A stretch of DNA of 64,000 nt from JBMNGH01 sp050949725 (GTDB taxonomy: Bacteria > Bacillota > Thermosediminibacteria > Thermosediminibacterales > Tepidanaerobacteraceae): assembly GCA_050949725.1 (NCBI GenBank), contig JBMNGH010000001.1:1-64000 (forward strand), in the 5' to 3' direction. The notes under the pieces are model-generated. The model did not search any database. It saw nothing but the letters and a program-made list of their open reading frames with translations, and was not told where the DNA came from. Below, in pieces: positions 34,600 to 42,951 of the stretch (its first letter is position 1; every line of letters begins with the position of its first letter). Position numbers and translations under genes: made by a program.

Positions 34600-34638
34600 C
34601 AAAAAAAGGATTTTCCTTAACGGGGAATCCTTTTTTTG
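34600..34638 (+). terminator. Ferredoxin terminator
   Basis: AAAAAAGGATT and AATCCTTTTTTT flank a loop, giving a stem followed by T. Confidence 0.85.
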
Positions 34639-34709
34639 TCTAATTTATTGTCAAAGAAGGAGTTTTTGTATTTATGTAGAATTAGATAATAAAAGAATTA
34701 TGAAACAAT

Positions 34710-34726
34710 ATACCATAATACGAAAC
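34710..34726 (+). promoter_or_regulatory. Candidate IclR operator before the KDPG aldolase gene
   Basis: ATACCATAATACGAAAC is repeated with one change at 37704-37720 before the IclR regulator gene. It overlaps the region just before the RBS, where a bound protein could block transcription. Confidence 0.6.
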
Positions 34727-34740
34727 AAGGAGGCTTATTT

Positions 34741-35382
34741 ATGGAAAAATTGAAAACTCTACAGCGAATCGTGGATTCCGGTATTGTAGCAGTTGTCAGG
34801 ACAGAGAGCGCCGAGAAGGCTCTGAAAACTGCTGAAGCTATTAGACAGGGTGGAATAGAAGCAATAGAAATTACGATGACGGTTCCGGGAGCAGTCGATG
34901 CAATTCGCGAGCTAAAAAAGGCATATTCTGGTGGAGAGATAATCGTTGGTGCAGGGACCGTATTAGATACAGAAAGTGCAAGAGCCGCTATGTTGGCGGG
35001 TGCTGAATTTTTTGTAAGCCCGCACTTCAATCCGGATTTGGTTAAAATGTGCAATCGTTACCAGAAGATAAGTATGCCCGGAGCAATGTCTATAAAAGAG
35101 ATAATTGATGTAATGGAATCGGGTGCGGACTTTGTCAAGTTTTTCCCTGGAAGCGCTTTTGGTCCGTCTATTATCAAGGCAATAAAAGGTCCTCTTCCTT
35201 ATGCCCCATTAGTGCCCACAGGTGGGGTTAGCCTTGAAAATGTCGGGGATTGGATTAAAGCGGGATGTGTAGCAGTAGGAGTTGGAGGTAGATTGACAAA
35301 AGGGGCAAAGACAGGTGATTATGAGGATGTAAAGATAACGGCAAAAAGATTCATAGAGGCGATAAGAGCTGCAAGAGGCTAG
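34741..35382 (+). CDS. eda: KDPG/KHG aldolase
   Basis: A 213-aa class I aldolase that splits 2-keto-3-deoxy-6-phosphogluconate into pyruvate and glyceraldehyde 3-phosphate. Family marks: GIVAVVRTES, IEAIEITMTVPGAVDAI (Glu near residue 44), GAGTVLDTE, FFVSPHFNPDLV, and the Schiff-base Lys in DFVKFFPGS (about residue 133), then LVPTGGVSLENVGDW. RBS AAGGAGG precedes the ATG. It is cotranscribed with the KDG kinase gene 62 bp downstream; together they make the end of the sugar-acid (KDG) pathway. Confidence 0.93.
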   Translation: MEKLKTLQRIVDSGIVAVVRTESAEKALKTAEAIRQGGIEAIEITMTVPGAVDAIRELKKAYSGGEIIVGAGTVLDTESARAAMLAGAEFFVSPHFNPDLVKMCNRYQKISMPGAMSIKEIIDVMESGADFVKFFPGSAFGPSIIKAIKGPLPYAPLVPTGGVSLENVGDWIKAGCVAVGVGGRLTKGAKTGDYEDVKITAKRFIEAIRAARG

Positions 35383-35444
35383 TTAAGTACTTAAATTGCG
35401 GAATTATTTTATCTTATTAGAGATCCAGAAGGAGGAGTTATTTT

Positions 35445-36470
35445 ATGCCTAATAAAATTGTCACATTTGGAGAAATAATGTTAAGACTTACACCACCAAA
35501 CTATTACAGAATTGTCCAAACCAACTCTTTTGATGTTACTTTTGGAGGTGGTGAGGCTAATGTGGCTGTTTCGTTATCTAATTACGGTGAAGATTCATAT
35601 TTTGTGTCAAAAGTTCCAGACAATCCGATTGGTCAGGCATGTGTAAACTTTATTCGCAGGCATGGGGTTAAGACCGATTATATTTCAAAAGGTGGTCAGC
35701 GTCTGGGAATTTACTACAATGAGATTGGAGCATCCCAAAGGCCCTCTGTTGTCATTTATGATAGGAAAAACTCGTCTATAGCCGAAGCCTCACCTGAAGA
35801 ATTTGACTGGTCAAAGATTTTTGATGGTGCAAAGTGGTTTCATTTTACCGGAATAACTCCGGCACTAGGTGACAATATGGCTGAGGCATGTCTTAATGCT
35901 GTAAAAACCGCAAAAGAGATGAATGTAACGGTAAGTTGTGACCTTAATTATAGGAAGAAGCTGTGGTCGACCGAGAAGGCCAAAAAGGTCATGACGGGAT
36001 TGATGGAATATGTTGACTATTCAATAGGGAATGAGGAAGATGCTGAGAAGGTGTTTGGTATAAAAGCTGGCACATCCGATGTATCAAAGGGAGAACTCAG
36101 CCATGAGGGATACAAAGATGTAGCGAAACAGCTTGCAGATAAATTTTCGCTAAAGGGTGTTGCCATAACACTGAGAGAGAGCTTTTCCGCTTTCGACAAT
36201 GGATGGTCTGCTATTTACTACGACGGAAATCAGTTTTATAAGTCTAAGCGATATCAGATTCACATTGTCGACAGGGTCGGCGGAGGGGATTCTTTTGCCG
36301 GTGGGCTAATTTATGCAATCTGCAATGGATATTCAAAACAGGATGCGGTAGAATTTGCAGTGGCAGCTTCCTGTCTAAAGCACAGCATAGTCGGTGACTT
36401 CAATCAGATGACACTCAAAGAAATAGAAACACTTATGAAAGGCGATGCTTCTGGAAGGGTTCAAAGATAA
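35445..36470 (+). CDS. kdgK: 2-keto-3-deoxygluconate kinase (PfkB family)
   Basis: A 341-aa ribokinase-type sugar kinase with the N-terminal FGEIMLRLTPP, FGGGEANVAVSLSNYG substrate site and the C-terminal PfkB motif DRVGGGDSFAGGLIYA holding the catalytic Asp. Phosphorylation of KDG gives KDPG for the aldolase encoded upstream. RBS GGAGGAG lies 8 bases before the ATG. A hairpin terminator follows. No uronate isomerase or dehydratase genes are in the window, so the source of KDG is outside it. Confidence 0.9.
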   Translation: MPNKIVTFGEIMLRLTPPNYYRIVQTNSFDVTFGGGEANVAVSLSNYGEDSYFVSKVPDNPIGQACVNFIRRHGVKTDYISKGGQRLGIYYNEIGASQRPSVVIYDRKNSSIAEASPEEFDWSKIFDGAKWFHFTGITPALGDNMAEACLNAVKTAKEMNVTVSCDLNYRKKLWSTEKAKKVMTGLMEYVDYSIGNEEDAEKVFGIKAGTSDVSKGELSHEGYKDVAKQLADKFSLKGVAITLRESFSAFDNGWSAIYYDGNQFYKSKRYQIHIVDRVGGGDSFAGGLIYAICNGYSKQDAVEFAVAASCLKHSIVGDFNQMTLKEIETLMKGDASGRVQR

Positions 36471-36481
36471 GATCGTACTAT

Positions 36482-36511
36482 AGGACTTCGAACATGAGTT
36501 CGGAGTCCTTG
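36482..36511 (+). terminator. Terminator of eda-kdgK
   Basis: AGGACTTCGAAC and GTTCGGAGTCCT pair with one mismatch around ATGA, followed by TTGTTATT. Confidence 0.75.
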
Positions 36512-36517
36512 TTATTG

Positions 36518-36645
36518 GTGCGCCCGGCATGGGCGATAACTTGGCGGTGAAAGTCCGCTGTGGGCTTGGCAGTGGGAACCACTAGCCAAAGGCAAGAGTG
36601 TTACTGTGAGGTGAGATCCAAAGGAAGTTTAAGACAAAGTCTCGG
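36518..36645 (+). mobile_element. 5' relic of a group II intron
   Basis: The stretch begins with GTGCGCCCGGCATGGGCG, the 5' end of many bacterial group II introns, and continues through domain I phrases GGTGAAAGTCCGCTGTGGG, CAGTGGGAACCACTAGCC and GAGGTGAGATCCAAAGG. The rest of the ribozyme, the reverse transcriptase and the 3' end are absent. It lies directly after the kdgK terminator, a known type of insertion target for some group II introns. Confidence 0.8.
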
Positions 36646-36707
36646 TTTTTATGATATAATTGCACTCAAATACAGGTAAGATTAAATAAAATAAGGAGAA
36701 GAAGGTA

Positions 36708-37637
36708 TTGAGCGATTATAGAGTCATATCGGGTAAAACAGATATCTATGCTGTCATAGGCGACCCTGTAATCCATTCTCTGTCACCGGTTGTTCATAAC
36801 GCTGTATTTCAACATGAGAAGCTTGATAAGATTTATCTTGCACTGAGAGTCGATAAAAAAGGTTTAAAGCTTGCGATAGACTCTGTTCGTCTTTTTGGTA
36901 TTAAAGGGCTCAATGTCACTATGCCTCTAAAGGAAGATGTCTTAAAACACCTAGATTACCTTTCTCCTGAGGCTGAATTGATCGGTGCTGTAAATTGTGT
37001 GGCGAACTGTGATGGTGTTCTAAAGGGTTATAACACTGACAGCACAGGTTTTTGGAGGTCTCTTGAGAAAATAAGTGTGGGAGGGCAGTCCGATAAGGTT
37101 TTTATATTTGGTGCAGGTGGGGTTTCCAAGGCTATCGCCACTAAAGTTGCGATAAGAGGAGTTGAAGTGGTCTACGTGACGAACAGAACTCATGAGAGGG
37201 CGGTTGTTCTTGCAAACAAGCTGCGGTGTTTAAAAAAAACCGATATAAGAGTTGTGGAATGGAACCCCGAAAGCTGGCGAAAGGTAATCGGTGAATGTCA
37301 CATTATCGTAAACTGCACTTCGATAGGTATGAACAACAGAGGGGACCTTGCACAAATTGTACCATGGCAAGAGATAAGAAACGATGCAATAATTTATGAG
37401 ACGATTTACGAGCCGTTTGAGACCAATTTTATTATAAAAGCCAGAGAGCTACAGCTGAAAGCTGTTGGAGGAATAAATCTTTTTATACATCAGGCATGTG
37501 ATTCATCAAGGATCTGGACATGTAGGGAACCCCCGTATAATGTAATAGCAAAGGCCATTCGTAATTATATAAAGAAGAATAATGCTATTAAACATTGGTA
37601 TATCAGTTCTCATCACAGCTCAAATCGTTTCGATTAA
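36708..37637 (+). CDS. aroE: Shikimate dehydrogenase family protein
   Basis: A 309-aa NADP-dependent dehydrogenase that reduces 3-dehydroshikimate in aromatic amino acid synthesis. Substrate residues are recognisable: HSLSPVVHN, the catalytic Lys in NVTMPLKED, Asn in GAVNCV and Asp in GYNTDSTGF. The nucleotide site is FGAGGVSKAIA with NRT. The C-terminus has GGINLFIHQA. It is ~25 residues longer than usual, with a polar tail (NNAIKHWYISSHHSSNRFD). Start: TTG after GGAGAAG. No other aro gene is adjacent; its place between the KDG genes and the IclR gene also allows a quinate/sugar-acid side role. Confidence 0.85.
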   Translation: MSDYRVISGKTDIYAVIGDPVIHSLSPVVHNAVFQHEKLDKIYLALRVDKKGLKLAIDSVRLFGIKGLNVTMPLKEDVLKHLDYLSPEAELIGAVNCVANCDGVLKGYNTDSTGFWRSLEKISVGGQSDKVFIFGAGGVSKAIATKVAIRGVEVVYVTNRTHERAVVLANKLRCLKKTDIRVVEWNPESWRKVIGECHIIVNCTSIGMNNRGDLAQIVPWQEIRNDAIIYETIYEPFETNFIIKARELQLKAVGGINLFIHQACDSSRIWTCREPPYNVIAKAIRNYIKKNNAIKHWYISSHHSSNRFD

Positions 37638-37703
37638 ATTAAAATAAAGGACTTTTACATGGTGATGTCGAATATTATTACAATATAAAAAGTGTGGAAC
37701 TAA

Positions 37704-37720
37704 ATACCATATTACGAAAC
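37704..37720 (+). promoter_or_regulatory. Candidate IclR operator (autoregulation)
   Basis: ATACCATATTACGAAAC matches 34710-34726 at 16 of 17 positions and lies 25 bases before the regulator's ATG. Confidence 0.6.
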
Positions 37721-37744
37721 TTATTCGGGACCCGAGGTGAAGTA

Positions 37745-38512
37745 ATGTTGGCAGATAATAACGTACAATCAGTTGAAAGAGCTGTAAAAATACTAGAGGA
37801 AATGGCCAAGGAGAATGATGGGTTGGGTGTTACAGAGCTTTCCAGGCGACTTGACCTCCACAAGAGCACAGTATACAGGTTGTTATCAACCCTTGTTACT
37901 GTCGGTTATGCGGAGCAAAATCCTGAAACAGAGAAGTATCGGCTTGGCGTGAAGCTCCTATACCTAGGAGGGGTAATACTGGAAAGAATGGATCTGAGAA
38001 ACGAGGCTCATGATTTACTCAAGCAGCTTTCCCAAGATGTCAATGAAACTGTCCACCTAGTGGTGCCTGATGGAGACCAAGTGTTGTATATTGACAAAAT
38101 TGACACCATGAAGACTATCCGCATGTATTCACAGATAGGGCGACGAGCGACCTATTATGCATCAGCAGTTGGCAAGGCTATTCTCGCTTATTCTGATGAG
38201 AAATATGTGGAAAAAATAATATCTCAAGGCTTAATCAGGCGAACTCCAAATACTATAACAGACCCGGATGAGTTAAAAAGGTGTTTGTCTCAGATAAGGT
38301 CTAACGGTTATTCTATAGATGATGAGGAAAACGAGGAAGGCATACGCTGTATAGGAGCCCCCATTTTCGGTCATGCCGGAAAAGTAATAGGTGCAATCAG
38401 CGTATCAGGGCCTATCATGACTGTAACCAAAGAAAAAACACAAATCCTTGCCGAAAAGGTAAAGAAGTGTGCAGAACAGATATCTATAAGAATGGGATGG
38501 CGTGAGCAATAG
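37745..38512 (+). CDS. IclR-family regulator (KdgR-like)
   Basis: A ~255-aa regulator. ATG 37745 is preferred: GAGGTGAAG precedes it and an upstream in-frame ATG (37694) would run through the operator-like motif. The N-terminal winged helix (VQSVERAVKILEEMAKENDGLGVTE..., residues ~7-70) and the C-terminal effector domain (YYASAVGKAILAY, EENEEGIRCIGAPIFGHAGKVIGAISVSGP) are typical of IclR. The shared motif before eda and before this gene suggests it controls KDG metabolism in response to a sugar acid, as KdgR proteins do. Confidence 0.88.
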   Translation: MLADNNVQSVERAVKILEEMAKENDGLGVTELSRRLDLHKSTVYRLLSTLVTVGYAEQNPETEKYRLGVKLLYLGGVILERMDLRNEAHDLLKQLSQDVNETVHLVVPDGDQVLYIDKIDTMKTIRMYSQIGRRATYYASAVGKAILAYSDEKYVEKIISQGLIRRTPNTITDPDELKRCLSQIRSNGYSIDDEENEEGIRCIGAPIFGHAGKVIGAISVSGPIMTVTKEKTQILAEKVKKCAEQISIRMGWREQ

Positions 38513-38545
38513 TGATGGTTAAAGATATGACCGGAGATAATTTAG

Positions 38546-38590
38546 AAAAGCATTAAGGGCAGTAAGTAACTAGTCTTTAATGCTTTTTTT
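38546..38590 (+). terminator. Terminator of the IclR gene
   Basis: AAAAGCATTAA and TTAATGCTTTT pair around a 20-base loop, followed by T. The region 38592-38810 after it has no gene I can support, only a perfect palindrome TTCGACAACTTGTCGAA at 38661-38677. Confidence 0.8.
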
Positions 38591-38810
38591 GCTTGTGCGT
38601 CATTTTAAATATCGTCATTAAAATACAAGATTTGCGCACGTATTGTGCATGACCTGAATTTTCGACAACTTGTCGAATATTTTCCCGATAGTAGCTATAA
38701 TTTGGCACCTTAAAAACAAATCTCGTCAGTCGAGAGGCCAAATTGGCCAAAAATGTATCATTTTTCTCGGACAAATGTGAAACAAACACAAAAAACATTA
38801 TCTTAACATC

Positions 38811-39902
38811 TCAACAGAACTTTAATGCTTGTTTTTGACTGTGCCTTTCAATGGCCAACTGTATAAGCGTATCTACAAGCTTACTATAAGAAAGACCGGT
38901 AGCCTCCCACATCTTGGGGTACATACTTATCTTGGTAAATCCGGGTATGGTGTTGACTTCATTTATGTAAATTTTTCCTGAAACTTTACACAATAAGAAG
39001 TCTACCCTTGCCATACCAGTGCATCCAAGGGCCTTAAATGCTCTTACAGCTAGATCTTGGATTTCCCTTGTGTTTTCATCTGACAGAGGTGCCGGCACTA
39101 ATAGTTTTGATTTACCGCCATCGTAGTATTTTGCTGTATAATCGTAAAACTCACGGCTGGGTATTATTTCTCCGGGAAAAGATGCTTGTGGCTCGTCATT
39201 ACCTAGAACTGAACATTCAATCTCCCTTGCGGTTATAGCCTGTTCAACCAGTATTTTTAAATCATAATCAGCGGCCAGCATTAATGCGGATTTTAATGTT
39301 TCCCTGTCGTGTACTTTTGTTATACCAACACTTGAGCCGAGATTTGCAGGTTTCACAAAGCACGGATATCCGAAAGAATTTTCAATTTGTGATGCTATTG
39401 AAGGGAGCCGGTGCGGCAAATCGTTTTTGTAAAATACTCTGTATTCGACTACAGGAAGGCCTTCTCGCTCTAAAATTTTTTTGGAAAAAACCTTGTCCAT
39501 ACATATCGCCGATGACGCAACGTTGCAGCTCACATAAGGTATGTTCATTAACTCAAACAGCCCCTGGACCGTACCGTCTTCCCCTCTTGGACCGTGGAGG
39601 ACTGGAAAGATTACATCAAGACGGTGTTTGGTTTTATGGTCATTTTGGAAAGTGATAATACACTTGGAATCGGCATCAGGTGTTAAAAACGCAGGAGCTG
39701 ATTCTTTTAGCCATGTTCCGTCCTCGATTTTTTGAATGTCCCCCATGAAAACGTGCCATTTTCCATTTTTTGATATACCGATCGGTATAATTTCGTATTT
39801 CGATTTATCCATGGCCCTAATTATTGACGTCACTGACATAAGTGAGATCTCATGCTCACCCGATTGGCCCCCAAAAAGAACCCCTATTGCCAATTTATCC
39901 AT
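38811..39902 (-). CDS. ddl: D-alanine--D-alanine ligase
   Basis: A ~363-aa ATP-grasp enzyme joining two D-alanines for peptidoglycan. ATG 39902 is chosen because AAGGGGG stands in the right place and the protein then starts with the family sequence KLAIGVLFGGQSGEHEIS. Other marks: FPVLHGPRGEDGTVQG, ICMDKVFSK, FVKPANLGSSVGITKV, AREIECSVLG, TGMARVDFLL and the Mg-binding INEVNTIPGFT. The substrate-loop residues look like a D-Ala-D-Ala rather than D-Lac enzyme (YDYTAKYYDGG), but this is a soft reading. It stands alone on the minus strand. Confidence 0.93.
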   Translation of the reverse strand: MDKLAIGVLFGGQSGEHEISLMSVTSIIRAMDKSKYEIIPIGISKNGKWHVFMGDIQKIEDGTWLKESAPAFLTPDADSKCIITFQNDHKTKHRLDVIFPVLHGPRGEDGTVQGLFELMNIPYVSCNVASSAICMDKVFSKKILEREGLPVVEYRVFYKNDLPHRLPSIASQIENSFGYPCFVKPANLGSSVGITKVHDRETLKSALMLAADYDLKILVEQAITAREIECSVLGNDEPQASFPGEIIPSREFYDYTAKYYDGGKSKLLVPAPLSDENTREIQDLAVRAFKALGCTGMARVDFLLCKVSGKIYINEVNTIPGFTKISMYPKMWEATGLSYSKLVDTLIQLAIERHSQKQALKFC

Positions 39903-40057
39903 AAATATAGGCCCCCTTTTTCTTATCTCCTCATAACCGTCAAGATAACATATTACAAATATACTATTCATTATAATATACTATATGTGTTTTGTCCTGT
40001 ATACGAAAAGTTTTTTAATTTGACAAAAAATGTATAAAATAAATATCAATTTAGGAC

Positions 40058-40086
40058 TTTACAAATTTACCATACTAAAGTATAAT
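40058..40086 (+). promoter_or_regulatory. Promoter of the amino acid ABC operon
   Basis: TTTACA (40058-40063), 17-base spacer, TATAAT (40081-40086), 33 bases before the start codon. Confidence 0.8.
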
Positions 40087-40118
40087 AAATTATAAATTAA
40101 GAGAAGAGGGGAATAACC

Positions 40119-41021
40119 GTGAACAAGAAATATTTACAAATTATAACTTTAATACTAATATTAACTTTAGTAGTGGTCGCTGCTGCAGCCTGTGGGCAGC
40201 AAGAGTCAAACACTGCCCCTGAGGGTGAAGTCGAACAGCAGAATGAAGATCAGTCAGATAATGGTCAGGATGTAGATGATTCATTGGAAAGGGTTATGAA
40301 TGACGGTAAGATCAGAATAGGTTTAGATGATGCATATCCTCCCATGGCCTTTAGAGATGACAACAATGAACTTATAGGATACGACATAGATCTTGCTAAT
40401 GAAATTGCTAGCAGAATGGGGATTGATATTGAGTGGGTTCCATCGGAATGGAGCGGCGTAATATTAGCATTGACTTCAGGTAAATTTGATTTGTTGATGT
40501 CCGGATTGAGTATGACTAAAGAGAGAGCGCAGGAAATAGATTTCAGCCCGGCGTACATACTGCAGGGTCAAGTCGTAGTAGTAAAAGAGGGAGAGGACTC
40601 GATAAAAACCAAAGAGGATTTAAAGGGCAAGGTAGTCGGAACACAGCTTGGCAGCACCGGTGAAAAGGCTGCTGAGAAGCTCGAAGAATTAAAAGAACTC
40701 AAGAAATATTCTAAGTACACAGAGGCGTTTTTAGATCTTTCCAATGATAGAATTGAAGCAATAGTCGTAGACGAGGTTGTCGGAAGACACTACTTGACAA
40801 AACGGCCGAACGAGTTTAAAGTACAGTTTAGTCTTGTCGATGAACCGGTGGGAATAGGTTTCCGCAAGCAGGATAAGGCACTTCAGGAAGCTGTTAACAG
40901 TGTTTTGAAAGAAATGACAGAAGACGGTACAACAGCTGAAATTTCTGAAAGGTGGTTTGGAGAAAATATATCGGTGTTTGAAGAAATCTCTTTTGAACAA
41001 GAGATTCAGGACGAAGAATAG
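40119..41021 (+). CDS. Polar amino acid ABC transporter substrate-binding lipoprotein
   Basis: A 300-aa lipoprotein with signal peptide and lipobox (AAAACG, Cys ~26), an acidic linker rich in Glu/Gln/Asp, then a family 3 solute-binding domain (KIRIGLDDAYPPMAFRDDNNELIGYDIDLANEIASRMG, GKFDLLMSGLSMTKERAQEIDFS, and the DEVVGRHYL region). The substrate is a polar amino acid, possibly cystine, glutamine or arginine; sequence alone does not settle it. It heads an operon with permease and ATPase. GTG start after AGAGGGG. Confidence 0.9.
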   Translation: MNKKYLQIITLILILTLVVVAAAACGQQESNTAPEGEVEQQNEDQSDNGQDVDDSLERVMNDGKIRIGLDDAYPPMAFRDDNNELIGYDIDLANEIASRMGIDIEWVPSEWSGVILALTSGKFDLLMSGLSMTKERAQEIDFSPAYILQGQVVVVKEGEDSIKTKEDLKGKVVGTQLGSTGEKAAEKLEELKELKKYSKYTEAFLDLSNDRIEAIVVDEVVGRHYLTKRPNEFKVQFSLVDEPVGIGFRKQDKALQEAVNSVLKEMTEDGTTAEISERWFGENISVFEEISFEQEIQDEE

Positions 41022-41062
41022 ATATATTTAAATACAAGATTAATGAGAAAATTATATGTCTT

Positions 41063-41084
41063 GCCCTTTGATATTTCAAAGGGC
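41063..41084 (+). terminator. Attenuating hairpin between binding protein and permease genes
   Basis: GCCCTTTGA and TCAAAGGGC form a perfect stem, with a T run a few bases on. Such partial terminators often raise binding-protein expression over that of the membrane parts. Confidence 0.6.
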
Positions 41085-41127
41085 ACAAATTTGTTTTTTA
41101 ATGATAAGATGAAATCAGGGTGAGGAA

Positions 41128-41778
41128 ATGGACTTATCTTACATGCAAACACTGATTCCAATAATGGGATTAGCCTCGATCATGACGATTGAGTTAACTA
41201 TATTATCTATAATTTTCGGCACTGTTATAGGCCTAATAATTGCTTTGATGAAAATTTCTTCCATACGTGTATTTTCTTTCACAGCCAGTTTTTATATATT
41301 CGTCATAAGGGGTACCCCGTTGCTTCTCCAGCTTTTTGCAATTTATTACGGGGGGCCGTCGATAGGTATAAACTTAGCTCCTTTCGTTGCTGCCGTTTTG
41401 GGAATGAGCCTCAACTGTGCCGCATATGTTGCGGAGATAATAAGGGCTGGAATTCAGTCGATTGACAAGGGGCAGATGGAGGCAGCGAGGGCACTCGGAA
41501 TGACTTACGGGCAGGCGATGAGAAGGGTTATACTTCCCCAGGCGTACAGGCGGCTCATCCCCCCGATGGGTAATGAATTTATAGCACTTTTGAAGGATTC
41601 GTCCCTTGTTTCATCTATAGCAATGGTGGACCTCATGCGAACAGCCCAACAGATGTATGCTAACTCATTTAAACCAATCGAGGTTTTTACCCTTGCAGGT
41701 GCTTATTATCTTCTGTTAACGACTGTTTTCACTCTTGTTTTCGGCAAAATGGAAAGGAGGTATTCGGTTTATGAGTAA
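41128..41778 (+). CDS. Polar amino acid ABC transporter permease
   Basis: A 216-aa HisM/GlnP-type permease with about five helices (GLASIMTIELTILSIIFGTVIGLI..., RGTPLLLQLFAIYYG) and the EAA loop EAARALGMTYGQAMRRVILPQAYRR that contacts the ATPase. It overlaps the ATPase gene by 8 bp when that gene starts at 41771. Confidence 0.92.
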   Translation: MDLSYMQTLIPIMGLASIMTIELTILSIIFGTVIGLIIALMKISSIRVFSFTASFYIFVIRGTPLLLQLFAIYYGGPSIGINLAPFVAAVLGMSLNCAAYVAEIIRAGIQSIDKGQMEAARALGMTYGQAMRRVILPQAYRRLIPPMGNEFIALLKDSSLVSSIAMVDLMRTAQQMYANSFKPIEVFTLAGAYYLLLTTVFTLVFGKMERRYSVYE

Positions 41779-42514
41779 ACAAAAAGATATTATTATGTCT
41801 ATACAAAACCTTTCCAAGAGATTTGGTAAATTAGACGTCTTAAATAACGTAAGCATTGAAATATCAAGAGGTGAAGTTGTAGTAATAATAGGTCCAAGCG
41901 GTTCCGGTAAGAGCACGCTTTTGCGATGTATAAAAAATTTGGAAAAACCTGAATCAGGGGATATATTTCTATCTGGCAAACCTCTTGAAGCAAAGGGTAA
42001 TATCATTGCTCAGCAGGAAATCGGTATAGTGTTCCAGAGCTTTAATCTATTTCCTCACATGACAGCCCTTGAAAATGTTATGGAAGGGCCTGTTACAGTT
42101 AAGAAAATACCTAAAAATCAAGCCCGTGAGATTGCAGAACAAATCTTAAAGAAAGTAGGATTGGTAGATAAAAAGGATGAGTACCCGTCAAGGCTTTCCG
42201 GAGGGCAAAAACAAAGGGTTGCGATCGCGAGGGCGTTGGCAATGAATCCCAAGGTTATGTTATTTGATGAGCCCACATCTGCACTTGACCCCGAACTTGT
42301 CGGTGAGGTGCTGTCAGTCATGAAGGAACTTGCCAAAGACGGCATGACCATGATAGTTGTAACACACGAGATGGGCTTTGCAAAAGAGGTTGCCGACAGG
42401 GTGGTTTTTATGGATGAAGGGAAAATTTTGGAACAGGATTCACCTATGGCATTTTTCAGTTCACCTAACCACCTGCGCACAAAAAATTTCCTCAAAAAGA
42501 TAATAGCGATGTAG
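41771..42514 (+). CDS. Polar amino acid ABC transporter ATPase (GlnQ-like)
   Basis: A 247-aa ATPase. ATG 41771 is chosen because AAAGGAGG precedes it; a longer in-frame start inside the permease gene has no such site. Walker A GPSGSGKST, Q-loop VFQSFNLFPHMTALENV, signature LSGGQKQR, Walker B VMLFDEPTSALDPE and H-loop VTHEMGFAKEVAD are all intact. It powers uptake by the preceding two proteins. Confidence 0.93.
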   Translation: MSKQKDIIMSIQNLSKRFGKLDVLNNVSIEISRGEVVVIIGPSGSGKSTLLRCIKNLEKPESGDIFLSGKPLEAKGNIIAQQEIGIVFQSFNLFPHMTALENVMEGPVTVKKIPKNQAREIAEQILKKVGLVDKKDEYPSRLSGGQKQRVAIARALAMNPKVMLFDEPTSALDPELVGEVLSVMKELAKDGMTMIVVTHEMGFAKEVADRVVFMDEGKILEQDSPMAFFSSPNHLRTKNFLKKIIAM

Positions 42515-42620
42515 AAATGTGAACAACTTGTCTGCACTTTAATCCAAATCGATAAAATTATAAACTTTTAGATTTATTAAAACTAAATAAACATAATTGT
42601 GTCATAATTGGAAATTATTC

Positions 42621-42649
42621 TTGACAAACAACTGCTATTCTGATAAAAT
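42621..42649 (+). promoter_or_regulatory. Promoter of the c-di-AMP riboswitch unit
   Basis: TTGACA (42621-42626), 17-base spacer, TAAAAT (42644-42649). Transcription would start a few bases before the riboswitch. Confidence 0.85.
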
Positions 42650-42671
42650 CTAACTTAACTAATATAAATCA

Positions 42672-42852
42672 ATCTTGAACGCTGAATTCTTTCGATTAGA
42701 AAGAAGCGGGGGACCCAATATTGGGGTGAATCCCCTCCAATGATGTTAGAGTGTCTTAATCGATATTCTAATTAGAAGGGGTAGGGTTACACTCTTCGGC
42801 CCGAACCCGTCAGCTAACCTCGTAAGCGTGGAAAGAGGAGATTGATAGTAAT
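42672..42852 (+). ncRNA. c-di-AMP riboswitch (ydaO/yuaA leader)
   Basis: The conserved blocks of the ydaO class are present in order: CGCTGAATTCTTTCG, GCGGGGGACCCAAT, GGGGTGAATCCCC, GGGTAGGG, then CCGAACCCGTCAGCTAACC with TCGTAAGCG and GGAAAGAGGAG. In this class c-di-AMP binding usually favours termination. A terminator follows, so the downstream pair should be off when c-di-AMP is high. ydaO switches are normally found before potassium, osmolyte and cell-wall genes. Confidence 0.95.
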
Positions 42853-42881
42853 GAGTGCAAATTATTTGAGTATTCACTCAA

Positions 42882-42909
42882 TGCTATGGTTATCTCCATA
42901 GCTTTTTTG
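42882..42909 (+). terminator. Riboswitch expression-platform terminator
   Basis: GCTATGG and CCATAGC form a perfect stem with a short loop and six T. It lies between the c-di-AMP aptamer and the dehydrogenase start at 42952. Confidence 0.85.
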
Positions 42910-42951
42910 TTTCACAATAAAGAATATATCACAAAGGAAGGGGTGTTACCG

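Noticed and set aside
38577..38798. Minus-strand 73-codon frame
   Set aside because: It lies over a terminator between convergent genes and has no RBS or family signature.
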